DNA of 64,000 nucleotides from Vitellaria paradoxa (lineage: Eukaryota > Streptophyta > Magnoliopsida > Ericales > Sapotaceae). The stretch spans positions 50,797,947 through 50,861,946 of the forward strand of contig CM034233.1 of the NCBI GenBank assembly GCA_019916065.1, read 5' to 3'. Position 1 is the stretch's first letter. The number at the start of each line of letters is the position of its first letter. The notes under the pieces are model-generated. The model made no database searches. It saw nothing but the letters and a program-made list of their open reading frames with translations, and was not told the DNA's origin. Made by a program: the position numbers and the translations under genes. This document shows, piece after piece, positions 51,669-63,194 of this stretch.

Positions 51669-51777
51669 AAGTTTAGGTCTCCTCCTTTTATGTATCTCTA
51701 TTACTTAGTATAATATACTGGTAGTCATCCACGCCTAACCTCCCTCCCGCTAAGGAGGTTTCTTTTAGAAAATAAAA
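51669..51777 (+). repeat. Satellite spacer copy 25
   Basis: 109 bp with AAGTTTAGG, GTAGTCATCCACG and a tail AGAAAATAAAA. Confidence 0.88.
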
Positions 51778-53393
51778 CATGAATCCCAAACCCTAATCCT
51801 TCAACTCAGAACCCTAAACCCAAAACCCGAAACCACAAACCCAGAACCCCGAAACATGAACCCCGAACCCAGAACCCTGAACCCTGAACCCCAAACTAGG
51901 AACCTGAACCCAGAACCCTAAACCCTGAACCCACAATCCCGAACCCCGAATCGCGAACCCAGAACCCCGAACCCCAAACCCGGAGCCTCGAACGCTAAAC
52001 CGAGAACCTGGAACCCTGAACCCTAAACCTGGAACCCTGAACCCCAAACCCTAAACCCTGAACTCTGAACCCAAAACCCTGAACTCAGAACTCGGAACCC
52101 TGAACCCCGAACCCAGAACCCAGAAGCCTGAACCCAAAAGCTGAAACCCCGAACTCCGAACCAAGAACTCGGAACCCTAAACACCAAACCAAAAACACCG
52201 AACCCTGAACCCGGAACTCGAACCTCGATCCCCGAACCCAGAACCCCGAACCTCGAAATGGGAACATTCAACCCCGAACGGCCAACCCTGAACCCTCAAC
52301 CCCGAACTTCGAACCCTCAACCACCAATGCCGACCTTGAACACTGAGCCTAAAACCTCGAACCTCGAACGCCAAACCTCGAGTCCTTAACCCCGACCCCA
52401 AAAACCTGAACCCCAAACCCCTAAACCATAACCCCGAACCCCAAACTTCTCACCCCGAGCCCAGAACCCAGAACACCGAACGCTTACCCCCGAACCCTAA
52501 ACCCTAAACTTCGTACCCGTAACCCAGAACTCTGAACCACGAACCCTAAACCCTGCACCCGGAACCTGGAACCCCGAACCCCAAACACCAAAACCCGAAC
52601 CCTGAACCGGGAACCCCAAACATCAAGCACTGAACCCAGAACCCCAAACCCCAAATGCCGAACCCTAAACCCCAAACCCTAAACTCTGAACCCCAAACCC
52701 TCAACCCTGAACGCCAAATGCCGAACCCCAAACCCTCAACCCCAGAACCTCAAAACCTGAACATAAAACCTGGAATGTTGAAATCGAAAAGCCGAACCTC
52801 GAACCCTCAACCAAAACCTCGAACCCTTAACCCGGATCCCTGAACTTTGAACCCCGAACCACGAATGCCAAATCCCAAACCCCAAACACCAAACCTACAA
52901 CCTATAACCCGCAACCCTAAACCCCAAACCCTCATCGCCGAAACTCGAACCTGAAACTCCAATCCCTAGACCTGCAACCCTAAAACCCCGAACCCTGAAT
53001 CTCGAACCCCGTACCCAGAACCCCGAAGCCTAAACTCAGAACCTCGAACATTTAACCCCGAATCCCGAACCCATAACCCGGAACCCCGAGCATCGAACCC
53101 CAAACCTGGAGCCCCAAACTCTAAACCCCGAACCCTCAACCCCAAGCCACGAAACCCGAACCTCGAACCAAGAATCTGAAACCCCGAACCTTGAACACCA
53201 AACCCCAAACCTCGAACCCCGAACCCGGAACCCCTAACCTTGAACCCCGAACGTCAAACCCCGAACCCTGAACCATGAATCCAGAACCCCAAACATCGAA
53301 CCAAGAACTCGGAACCCCAAACACAAAAGCTAGAACCCGAAACCCCGAACACTCAATCCCGAACCTCGAACCCCGAATACCGAACCCCGAATC

Positions 53394-53503
53394 AGGTTTA
53401 GGTCTCCCTCCTTTTATGTATCTCTATTACTTAGTATAATATATTGGTAGTGGTCCACGCCTAACCTCTGTCCCGCTAATGAGGTTTCTTTCAAAAAAGA
53501 AGA
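53394..53503 (+). repeat. Satellite spacer copy 26
   Basis: 110 bp with ATATTGGTAG, and CCTCTGTCCCGCTAATGAGG for the stem-loop. The AATGAGG word matches the LINE tail at 9615-9621. Confidence 0.88.
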
Positions 53504-54147
53504 CCTGAATCCTGAACCCTAAACCTTGAACTCAGAACCCTAAACCCCGAACCTGGAACCATGAACCCAGAACCCCGAAACTTGAACCTAGAACCCTGAA
53601 CCACAAACCAGGAACCCGAACCCAGAACCTTAAACCCTGAACCCGGAACCCTGAACCCCGAACCCCGAACTGCGAACCCAGAACCCCGAACCCCAGACCA
53701 GGAACCTCAAATGCTAAACTAGGAACCCGAAACCCCAAACCCTAAACCTGGAACCTTAAACCCCAAACGCTAAACCTTGAACTCTGAACCCGAAACCCTG
53801 AACTCAGAACCCAGAACCCTGAACCCCGAACCCAGAACCCAGAAGCCTGAACCCAAAACCCGAACCCCAAACCCCGAACCCCGAAGTCAAAACCTTGAAC
53901 CTAGAAATCGGAACCCTGAACCTGTAACCTTGAAACCCCGAACCCGGAATCCCGAACCCCAAACCCAGAACCCCGAAGCCCAAACTCAGAACCTCGAACA
54001 TTTAACCCCGAATCCCAAACCCATAACCCAGAACCCCGAACCCTGAACCACGAATCTAGAACCCCGACCATCCAACCAAGAACTCGAAACCCCAAACACA
54101 AAACCCAAAACCCGAAACCTCGAACACTCAATCCCGAACCTCGAATT

Positions 54148-54255
54148 AGGTTTAGGTCTCCTTCTTTTTATGTATCTCTATTACATAGTGTAATATACTA
54201 GAAGTGGTCCATGCCTAACCTCCCTCCCGCTATGGAGGTTTCTTTTAGAAAAGAA
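54148..54255 (+). repeat. Satellite spacer copy 27
   Basis: About 108 bp with ACTAGAAGTGG, CCATGCC and GCTATGGAGG. The A-tail is fused directly to AATCCTG, so a few bases of the usual junction are lost. Only 754 bp separate it from copy 26. Confidence 0.86.
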
Positions 54256-55121
54256 TCCTGAACCCTAATCCTTGAACTCAGAACCCTAAACCCAGAACCT
54301 GGAACCATGAACCTAGAACCCCGAAACTTGAACCCCGAACCCTGAACCCTGAACCAGGAACCCGAACCTAGAACCCTAAACCCTGAACCCGGAACCCTAA
54401 ACCCGGAACCCTGAACCCCGAACCGTGAACCCAGAACCCCAAACCCCAAAGCCGAAACCTCGAACGCTAAACTGAGAACCCGGAACCCCGAACCCTCAAC
54501 CTGGAACCCCAAACCCCAAACCCTAAACCCTGAAATCTGAACCCGAAACCCTGAACTCAGAACTCAGAACCCAGAACCCCGAACACCAAACGCCAAACCC
54601 TTAACACCAAGGCCAAAACTAAACCCCAAACCCTCAACCCCAAACGCCCAACGCCGAACCCCAAACCCTCAACCCTGACCCCTGACCCTAGAACCTCAAA
54701 CCCCGAACATAGAACTTGGAACGCCAAACTCAAAAACCCGAACCCTAAACCGTGAACACTCAACCAGAACCTCGAACCTTCAACCTGGATCCCTGAACTT
54801 TGAACCCTGAACCCCGAACGCTAAATCTCAAACCCCGAACGCCAAATCTACAACCCATAACCCTGAACCCGTAACCTTAAACCCCAAACCCTCACCCTCG
54901 AAACCCGAACCTGGGACCCCAATCCCTGAACCTGTAACCCTAAATCCCCGAAACCCGAACCCAAAACCCCGAAGCTGAAACTCAGAACCCCAAACATTTA
55001 ACCCCGAATCCCGAACCCATAACCTAGAACCCCAAGCACCGAACCCCGAACCCAAACCTGGAGCCCCAAACGCAAAACCCAGAGCCTGAAACCCCTAACA
55101 CTCAATCCCGAACCCTGAATC

Positions 55122-55230
55122 AAGTTTAGGTCTCCCTCATTTTATGTATCTCTATTACTTAGTATAATATACTGGTTGTGGTCCACGCCTAACCTCAGTC
55201 TCGCTAACGGGTTTCTTTCAAAACAGAAAA
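55122..55230 (+). repeat. Satellite spacer copy 28
   Basis: 109 bp with GGTTGTGG and a strongly altered stem (CCTCAGTCTCGCTAACGGG), so the terminal hairpin is largely lost. Confidence 0.86.
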
Positions 55231-56539
55231 CCTGAATCCTGAACCCGAAACCTTAAACTCAGAACCCTAAACCCCGAACCCGGAACAATGAACCCAAAAC
55301 CCCGAAACTTGAACCCAGAACCTAGAACCCTGAACCCCAAACCAGGAACCTGAGCCCAGAACCCTAAACCCCAAACTCGGAACCCTGAACCCCGAACTGT
55401 GAATCTAGAACCCTGAACCCCAAACTTGGAACCTCGAACGCTAAACTGGGAACCTGAAACCTCGAACCCTACACCTGGAACCTTGAACCCCAAACCCTAA
55501 ACCCTGAACTCTGAACCCGAAACCCTGAACTCAGAACCCGGAACCCTGAACCCCGAACCCAGAACCTAAGCCCGAGCCCAAAACCTGAAACCTCGAAACC
55601 TAAACCCCAAACTCCGAACCCTGAACGCCGAACCAAAAATCCTGAACCCTGAACCTGGAACTCGAACCTCGATTCCCGAACCCTGAACCCTGACCCCCGA
55701 AATGGGAACCTTCAACCCCGAACACCAAACCCCGAACCCTCAACCCCAAACTCTGAACCCCTAACGCCGAACCTTGAACACCGAACCCAAAACCTCGAAC
55801 CTCGAACCCCAAACCCCGAATCCTGAACCCCGAACCACGAGCACAGAACCCCGAACCCAAAAACCCGAACCCAAACTCCTAACCCAAAGCCCAGAACCCC
55901 GAACCCCATACCTCTTAACCCGAACCCAGAACCCAGAGCATCGAGCACTTAAGCCCGAACCATAAACCCTAAACCCTAAACCCCAAACATCATACCCGTA
56001 ACCACAAACTCTGAACCCCGAACCTTAAACCCTGCACCCAGAACCTGGAACCCCGAACCCTGAACACTAAAAATTGAACCCTGAACCTGGAACCCCAAAC
56101 ATTGAGCACCGAACCCAGAGCCCCGAACCCCAAACCCCGAACCCTTAACCCCAAACCCTAAACTCCAAACCCTAAACCCCAACCCTGAACGCCCAACCCT
56201 GAACCCCAAACCCTCAACCCTGACCCCCGACCTCAAAACCTCAAACCCCGAACCTAGAACTTGGAACGCCGACCTAAAAAACCCGATCCCTAAACCCCGA
56301 ACCCTAAACCCAGAACCTCGAACCCTTAACCCGGATCCCCGAATGTCGAACCCCGAACCCCTAATGCTAAATCCCAAACCCCGAATGCCAAACCTACAAC
56401 CTATAACCCGCAACCCGCAACCCTAAACCCAGAACCCTTAATCACGAAAGTCGAACTCGAAACCCCAATCCCTGAACCTGCAACCCGAAAACCCTGAATC
56501 CTGAATCTCGAACCCAGAACCCCGAAGCCCAAACTCGGA

Positions 56540-56830
56540 TCCCCGAACATTTAACCCCGAATCCCGAACCTAAAACCCAGAACCTGGAACCCCAAACCTA
56601 GAGCCCCAAACTCCAAACCCCGAACCCAGAACCTGAAACCCCGAAACCCGAACCCAGAAACCGTAATCCCTATACCTGTAACCCTGAAACCCCAAATCCT
56701 GAATCCCGAACCCCGAACCCCGAACCCTAAAGCCCAAACTCGGAACCCCGAACATTTAACCCCGAATCCCGAACCCATAACCCGGAACCCCGAGCACCGA
56801 ACCTCGAACCCCAAACCTGGAGCCCCAAAC
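56540..56830. repeat. Local duplication of the ACATTTAACC module
   Basis: GAACATTTAACC occurs at 56545 and 56750. CTAGAGCC or CTGGAGCC follows at 56598 and 56817. The module is doubled with an indel between copies (offsets 205 and 219). Confidence 0.68.
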
Positions 56831-58034
56831 CCTGAACCCTCAACCCCAAACTACGAAACTTGAACCCCGAACCCAGAACCTGAAACCCACAACCTTGAAT
56901 ACCAAACGCCAAACCCCGAACCCCGGACCCGGAACCCCTAACCTTGAACCCCGAACATCAAACCTCGAATCCTGAACCCCAAATCTAGAACCTCGAACAT
57001 CAAACCAAGAACTCAGAACCCCAAACATAAAACTCAGAACCCAAAACCCCGAACACTCAATCCAATACCCCAATCCCCGAACTAGAATCGGAACCTAGAA
57101 ATCGAAACCCTGAACGCCGAACTAAAAACACTGAACCCTAAACCTGGAACTCAAACTGTGATCCCCGAACCCTGAACCCTGAACCTCGAAATGGGAACCT
57201 TCAAACCCGAGCACCCAACCCCGAACCCTCAACCCCAAACTCTGAACCCTCAACCCCCAACGCCGAACCTTGAACACCGAGCCTGAAACCTCGAACCTCA
57301 AACCCTCAACCCCAAATCCTGAACACCGTACCAAGAGCATGGAACCCCGAACCCAAAAACTAGAACCCTAAACCCCTAACCCAAACCCAGAACCCCGAAT
57401 CCCAAACCTCTCACCCCGAACCTCGAACGCAAAACCCAGAACACCGAACGCTTACCCCCGAACCCTAAACCTTAAACCTTAAACCCCAAACTTCATACCC
57501 GTAACCTCGAACTCTGAACCTCGAACCCTAAACCATACACCCAGAACCCAGAACCCCATACCCCAAACACTGAAACCTGAACCCCAAACTTGGAACCCCA
57601 AACATCAAGCACCGAACCCAAAACCCCGATCCCCAAACCCCAAACCCTAAACTCCGAACCCAAAACCCTCAACCCCGAACGCCCAACCCCGAGCCCCAAA
57701 CCCTCAACCCCGGCCCTCGACCCCAAAACCTCAAACCTCGAACTTAGAACCTGGAACGCCGAACTCGAAAACCCGAACCCTGAACCCTCAACCCTCAACC
57801 CAGAACCACGAACCCTCAACCCGAATCCCCAAACTTCAAACCTCGAGCTTCAAAACCAAAACCCCGAACGCCAAACCTACAACCCATAACCCGGAACCCG
57901 TAACCCTAAACCCCAAACCCATAACCCAGAAGCTCGAACCCGGAACCCCAATCCCCGAACCTGTAACCCTGAAACCCTGAACCTTGAATCTCGAACCTTG
58001 AACCCAGAACCCCGAAGCCCAAACTCGGAACCTC

Positions 58035-58600
58035 GAACATTTAACCCCGAATCCCGAACCCATAACCCGGAACCCCGAGCATTGAACCCCGAACCCAAAC
58101 CTGGAGCCCTAAACTCCAAACCCTGAACCTTCAACCCCAAACCACCAAACCCGAACCAAGAACCTAAAACCTCAAAACCTGAACCCGGAACCCCAATCCC
58201 TGAACCTGCAACCCTGAAACCCCGAACCCTGAATCCTGAACACCAAACCCAGAACACCGAAGCTCAAACACGAAACCCCGAACATTTAACCTCGAATCCT
58301 GAACCCATAACCCGGAATCCCAAGCACCCAACCCTGAACCCCAGACCTGGAGCCCTAAACTCCAAACCCCGAACCTTCAACCCCAAACCACCAAACCTGA
58401 ACCCAGAACCTGAAACCCCGAAACCTGAACCCGGAACCCCAATCCCTGAACCTGCAACCCTGAAACCCCAAACCCTGAATCCCGAACCCCGAACACAGAA
58501 CACCGAAGCTCAAACTCGGAACCCCGAACATTTAACCCTAAATCCCGAACCCATAACCCAGAACCCCGAGCATCAAACCCCGAACCCCAAACCTGGAGCC
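58035..58600. repeat. 246-bp local tandem triplication
   Basis: CTGGAGCC(C)T occurs at 58101, 58347 and 58593, and GAACATTTAACC at 58035, 58280 and 58526, giving steps of 245-246 bp. The copies share private words such as AACCACCAAACC, AACCTTCAACC and ACCGAAGCTCAAAC. They are more alike than units elsewhere, so this is probably a recent event. Confidence 0.82.
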
Positions 58601-58858
58601 CTAATCTCCAAAACCCGAACCCTCAACCCCAAACCACCAAACCGGAACCACGAACCCAGAACCTGAAACCCCAAACCTTGAACACAAAACCCCAAACCCC
58701 AAACTGCAGACCTGGAACCCCTAACCTTGAACCCCGAACGTCAAACCCTGAACCCTGAACCACGAATCTAGAACCCAAACATCGAACCAAGAACTCGGAA
58801 CCCCAATCACAAAACTCAGAACCTGAAACCCCGAACACTCAATCCCGAACCCCGAATC

Positions 58859-58968
58859 AAGTTTAGGTCTCCCTCATTTTATGTATCTCTATTACTTAGT
58901 GTAATATACTGGTAGGGGTCCATGCCTAACCTCCCTCCCGCTAAGGAGGTTTCTTTTAGAAAAGAAAA
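58859..58968 (+). repeat. Satellite spacer copy 29
   Basis: 110 bp with AAGTTTAGG, CTCATTTTATG and GGTAGGGGTCCATGCC. The GGTAGGGGTCC word matches the LINE tail near 9583-9593. Confidence 0.88.
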
Positions 58969-60374
58969 CCTGAATCATGAACCCTAAACCTTGAACTCAG
59001 AACCCAAAACCCAGAACCCAAAAGCATGAACCCAGAATCCTGAAACTTGAACCCCGAACCCAGAACCCCGAACCGCGAACCCAGAGCCCCGAACCCCAAA
59101 CCCGGAACCTTGAACGCTAAACTGGGAACCCGAAACCTGGAACCCTAAACCTAGAACCCAGAACCCCAATCCCTAAACCCTGAACTTTGAACCTGAAGCC
59201 CTGAACTCAGAACTGGGAACCCTGAACCCGAAACCCATAACACAGAAGCCTGAACCCAAAACCTGAAACACCGAACCCCGAACTCGAAACCTGGAACCTA
59301 GAAATTAGAATCTTGAATGCCGAACCAAAAACACAAACCCTGAACCTGGAACTCGAACCTCGAGCCCCAAACCCTGAACCTAGAACCCCGAAATGGGAAC
59401 TTTCAACCCCAAACACCTAACCCAAACCCTCAAGCCCGAACTCCAAACCCTCAACCCCAAACTCTGAACCTTGAACACCGAGCCCAAAACCTCGAACCTC
59501 GAACCCCAAACCTTGAATCCTGATCCCCGAACCAAGAGCACGGAACCCCGAACCCAAAAACCTGAACCCCAAACCCCAAACCCATAACCCAGAACCCCGA
59601 ACCCAATACCTCTCACCTTGAACGCCGAACCAAAAACCTAAAACACCGAACGCTTACCCCTGAACCCTAAACCCCAAACATCACACCTGTAAGCCCGAAC
59701 TCCAAACCCCAAACCCTAAACCTCACACCCGTAAGCCTGAACCCCGAACGTCGAATACTAAAACCCGAACCCTGAACCTAAAACCCCAAACATCGAGCAA
59801 CGAACCCAGAACCGTTAACCCCAAACCCTAAACTCCGAACCCCAAACCCTCAACCTCAAACGCCAAACCTCAAACCCCAAACCCTCAACCCCGACCCCCG
59901 ACCCAGAACCTCAAACCTTGAACCTAGAACCTGGAATGCCGAACTTGAAAACCTGAACCATGAACCCCGAACCCTAAACCCAGAACCTCGAACCCTCAAC
60001 TCGGATCCCCGAACTTTGAACCCTGAGCCCCGAACGCCTAATCCCAAACGCCGAATGCCAGACCTACAACCCATAACCAGGAACCCGTAACCCTGAACCC
60101 CGAACACTCAACCCTTAAACCTGAACCCGGAACCCCAATCCCCAAACCTGCAAGCCTGAAACTCCGAACCCTGAATCCTAAACCCCGAACCCAGAACACC
60201 ATAGCCCAAACTTGGAACCCTGAACATTTAACCATGAATCCCGAACCCAAAACTCGGAACCCCGAGCACCGAACCCCGAACGCCAAAGCTGGAGCCCCAA
60301 ACTCCAAACCCCGAACCCTCAACCCCAAACCACGAAACCAGAATCCCGAACCCAGAACCTGAAACCCCGAACCT

Positions 60375-61659
60375 ATGGTTCAGAGTTTAGGGTTTGTGGT
60401 TTAGGGTTCGGGGTTCTGGGTTTAGTACTCGATGTTTGGAGTTCCAGGTTCAGGGTTCGAGTTTTGGTGTACGGGGTTCTTGGTGCGGGGTTTAGGGTTC
60501 GGGGTTCAGAGTTTAGGTGTTACTGGTATGAAGTTTGGGGTTTAGGGTTTGGGGCTAAGCGTTCGGTGTTCTGGGTTCTGGGTTCTGGGTTCGGGGAGAG
60601 AGGTTTGGGGTTCGAGGTCCTGGGTTATGGGTTTGGGGTTTGGGTTTTTGGGTTTGGGGTTCTGTGCTCTTGGTTCGGGGTTCAAGATTCGGGGTTTGGG
60701 GTTTGAGGTTTGAGGTTTTGGGCTTAGTGTTCGAGGTTCGGCGTTGGGAGTTGAGGGTTCGGAGTTCAGGGTTGAGTGTTCGGGGTTGAAGGTTCCCATT
60801 TTGGGGTTCAGGTTTCAGGGTTCGGGGATCGAGGTTCAAGTTCCGGGTTCAGGGTTTAAGGTTTTTGGTTTGGCGTTCAGGGTTTTGATTTCTAGGTTCT
60901 GGGTTTAGAGTTTGGGGTTCGGGGTTCAGGGTTTCAGGATTTGGGTTCAGGCTTCGGGGTTGTGGGTTCGGGGTTCAGGGTTCCTAGTTCTGAGTTCAGG
61001 GTTTTGGGTTCAGAGTTCAGGGTTTAGGGTTTGTTGTTCAGGGTTCTAGGTTTAGCATTCGAGGTTCCAGGTTTGAGGTTCGGGGTTCTAGGTTCGCAGT
61101 TCGGGGTTCATGGTTCTGAGTTAGGGGTTTAGGGTTCTGGGTTCGGGTTTCTAGTTCGGGGTTCTGGGTTCGGGGTTCAAGTTTCGGGGTTTTGGGTTCA
61201 TGGTTCTGGGTTCTGAGTTTAGGGTTCTGAGTTCAAGGTTTAGGGTTCAGGATTTAGGTTTTCTTTTCTAAAAGAAACCTCCTTAGCAGGACGGAGGTTA
61301 GGCGTGGACCACTACCAGTATATTATACTAAGTAATAGAGATACTTAAAAGGAGGGAGACCTAAACCTGATTCGGGGTTCGGGGTTCGGGATTGAGTGTT
61401 CGGGGTTTCGGGTTCTGGGTTTTGTGTTTAGGGTTCCAAGTTCTTGGTTCGATGTTCAGGGTTCTGGATTCGTGGTTCAGGGTTCGAGGTTTGACGTTCA
61501 TGGTTCTGGGTTCGAGGTTTGGGTTTCGTGGCTTGGGGTTGAGGGTTCGAGGTTTGGAGTTTGGGGCTCCATGTTTGGGGTTCGGGGTTCGACGCTCAGG
61601 GTTCCAGGTTATGGGTTCAGGATTCAGGGTTAAATGTTCGGGGATCCGAGTTTGGGCTT
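60375..61659 (-). repeat. Inverted satellite segment
   Basis: At about 60374 the top strand switches within a few bases from C-rich (ACCCCGAACCT) to G-rich (ATGGTTCAGAGTTTAGGG). It stays G-rich to 61659, where the LTR element begins. On the bottom strand the segment has the normal unit order, including a complete spacer and the AAATGGGAAC and GAACATTTAACC landmarks. Its right breakpoint is hidden beyond the retrotransposon. No gene is seen. Confidence 0.93.
61259..61368 (-). repeat. Satellite spacer copy 30, reverse orientation
   Basis: Reverse complement of a full 110-bp spacer. It reads TTTTAAGTATC and CCTCCGTCCTGCT on the bottom strand, the same pair of variants as copy 22 at 46156. Confidence 0.9.
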
Positions 61660-61953
61660 TGATTGGACATCAATTGATACATGTTTATACATTCAAATTA
61701 CACTTGCACACATCATAAAAAGACATAAAATCTATGTTTTGTGCAGGTTTCATCTCTATATCTCCAAAGTGGATTGTGTGTTGATTTCCATCACAAGAAC
61801 AAGAAATTAAGCTACATTGAGGATGTTGAGAAGAAAGCATGCTGCACAACACATCAAAGGATTGAAGCTATTTCAGAAGAAGAAGAAAATTCAGTTGAAA
61901 TCAGTGCAAAGAAATCAGAATCACTATTCTGGAAATTTCTGCAGCAGGGGATC

Positions 61954-61987
61954 GTATTCGAATATGGGTTTACTGTATTCGAATATG
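61954..61987 (+). promoter_or_regulatory. Paired palindromes TATTCGAATA in the LTR
   Basis: GTATTCGAATATG occurs at 61954-61966 and again at 61975-61987, 21 bp apart, about two helical turns. The core TATTCGAATA is a perfect palindrome and recurs at 63420-63429 in the leader. It could be a protein-binding site, but the factor is unknown. Confidence 0.45.
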
Positions 61988-62067
61988 AGCTTCTTCACAG
62001 CAACGAATTCCATGTGACCCCAACTTCCCCACGTGATGTAATCTGCAATCCAGGGAGGGCAAATCAG

Positions 62068-62149
62068 GAAAAGATATAGGAGAGAGAAGAAGCCATCATG
62101 AAGGGAACATTCGGTTAGAGGAGAGAGAAAAAGATATAGGAGAGAGAAG
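62068..62149 (+). repeat. Purine-rich direct repeat in the LTR
   Basis: GATATAGGAGAGAGAAG is present in both 62068-62089 and 62127-62149, about 60 bp apart, in a GA-rich region. It may be an enhancer-type duplication or a simple purine tract expansion. Confidence 0.55.
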
Positions 62150-63194
62150 GAAGAAAGAAGTGGGAGGAGACCCACACGACAGAGGATACAGAGGGCATTC
62201 GGCTGAGATTGTGGAGATTTCGTAGAGAGAGTTTTAGAGAGTTTTTCATTGAGAGTTCAGAGTTTTTGATTGGAATTTTAATTCAGCATTGGAGTTTTGG
62301 AGATGTACACATTGAATTCATTCCAATTTCTGTAATCAGATTTTGAAGTCTAAATCCATTTAACTTTCAATTTCAGATTGCAATGTCTTCCAATCAGATT
62401 TCCATTTCTGTTTTTCTTCTTTTCAACATGCTCGGCTAAGTTTTCTTGAGCCAAGGCAAGGGTAATGCCCTTCCAATGAATCTCAAGTGGCCGAACTTCA
62501 TGAATTTACCTTGAGTTTTTATGGTTATTAAATCAATTTGCAGCTGGGTGTCTTAGAACTCATTGATTCAAGACCCGATTAATCCAAATTTGTATATCCT
62601 ATTGATGAGTTCATAGGTGTTGCTTAACTTAGAACTCTCATGACATTGTTGTATGTGGGTTGCTAGAATTAGAACTCCTATTGTCCTTAAAATAGGTTAT
62701 GCACATTGAGTGTTTAATCCATGGTTTGTTTCAATTGAAATTAGTTTTTTTCAAAAAATCAGTACAAATTGATTTGGTAAATTTATAAGCTCTTGGCACT
62801 TGAAATTCATTTGGATTGGTATTAAACTTGCCTTGCTCAACCTTTTTATCATTTAATCTTTTAGTTTAAATTCACTTTGTTTTTGGAAAGTTAGTTCAAA
62901 ATCATCAACCAACCAAATCAGATTTTAATTCTCTATTTTACATTTTTCTGTGAGTAGTGTTTTGCCAAATTAATCTCCATTAGAGTCATTCACTTCATTG
63001 CTCCCTAGATCCCTGTGGAAATGACCTGGGATTTACCAGTTATTTTGTGCTTCAACCACACCTTGCACTTGGGGGAAAACTTGTCTTGACTTACCTCACT
63101 TAACATTTTCTTTAACTTTGAATTTATAATCTGAATTTTCATTTGAGCTTTTATCTTGAAGTGAGGTAATTAAACAAGAACAAGCACAATTTTA

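Larger units (their letters stand above)
24591..60374. repeat. Telomere-like satellite, main right block
   Basis: About 36 kb of RAACCCY heptamers with the C-rich strand on top and spacers 10-29. Spacer-to-spacer distances range from 754 to 3737 bp, clustering at 1.2-2.05 kb. Most full units keep the same order of non-heptamer landmarks: GAACGCTAAACCGGG, AGAAATCGGAA, AAATGGGAAC, GAGCACGG, CTCTCACC, GCTTACCCCC, ACTTCATACCC, GAACATTTAACC, CCTGGAGCCCC, then the spacer. Long intervals (28.7-31.3, 55.2-58.9 kb) hide units without a spacer, and short ones (53.4-55.1 kb) are internally deleted. No gene is seen. Confidence 0.92.
61660..63188 (+). mobile_element. 5' LTR of an Athila-like Ty3/gypsy retrotransposon
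   Basis: The LTR begins TGATTGGACATC, exactly where the satellite breaks off (after GGGCTT). It ends ...AAGCACA at 63188, six bases before the primer-binding site. Length is about 1529 bp, with TG...CA ends. The primer-binding site and the gag sequence point to the Athila lineage. The LTR is AT-rich, unlike the array. It holds a purine-rich duplicated stretch and a repeated palindrome. Near the 3' end is the CTCCCTGTGGAAATGACC and CACCTTGCACTTGGGGG region, which resembles the LTR ends of related plant elements. No TATA box could be assigned with confidence. The 3' LTR lies outside the window, so age cannot be estimated. Confidence 0.85.

Noticed and set aside
53394..58968. Spacers 26 and 29 as direct descendants of the LINE copy present here
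   Set aside because: Each shares only one short word with the LINE tail (AATGAGG or GGTAGGGGTCC) and otherwise follows the spacer consensus. Single-base convergence is sufficient.
9646..60374. CRISPR array
   Set aside because: Regular repeats with spacers are visible, but the unit is a 1-2 kb telomere-like satellite in a plant context, with an internal LINE tail and no short direct repeats flanking unique 30-40 bp spacers.
61741..62079. 112-codon frame inside the LTR
   Set aside because: It lies within the LTR, has no recognisable domain and covers repeated regulatory-looking sequence. It is best explained by chance.
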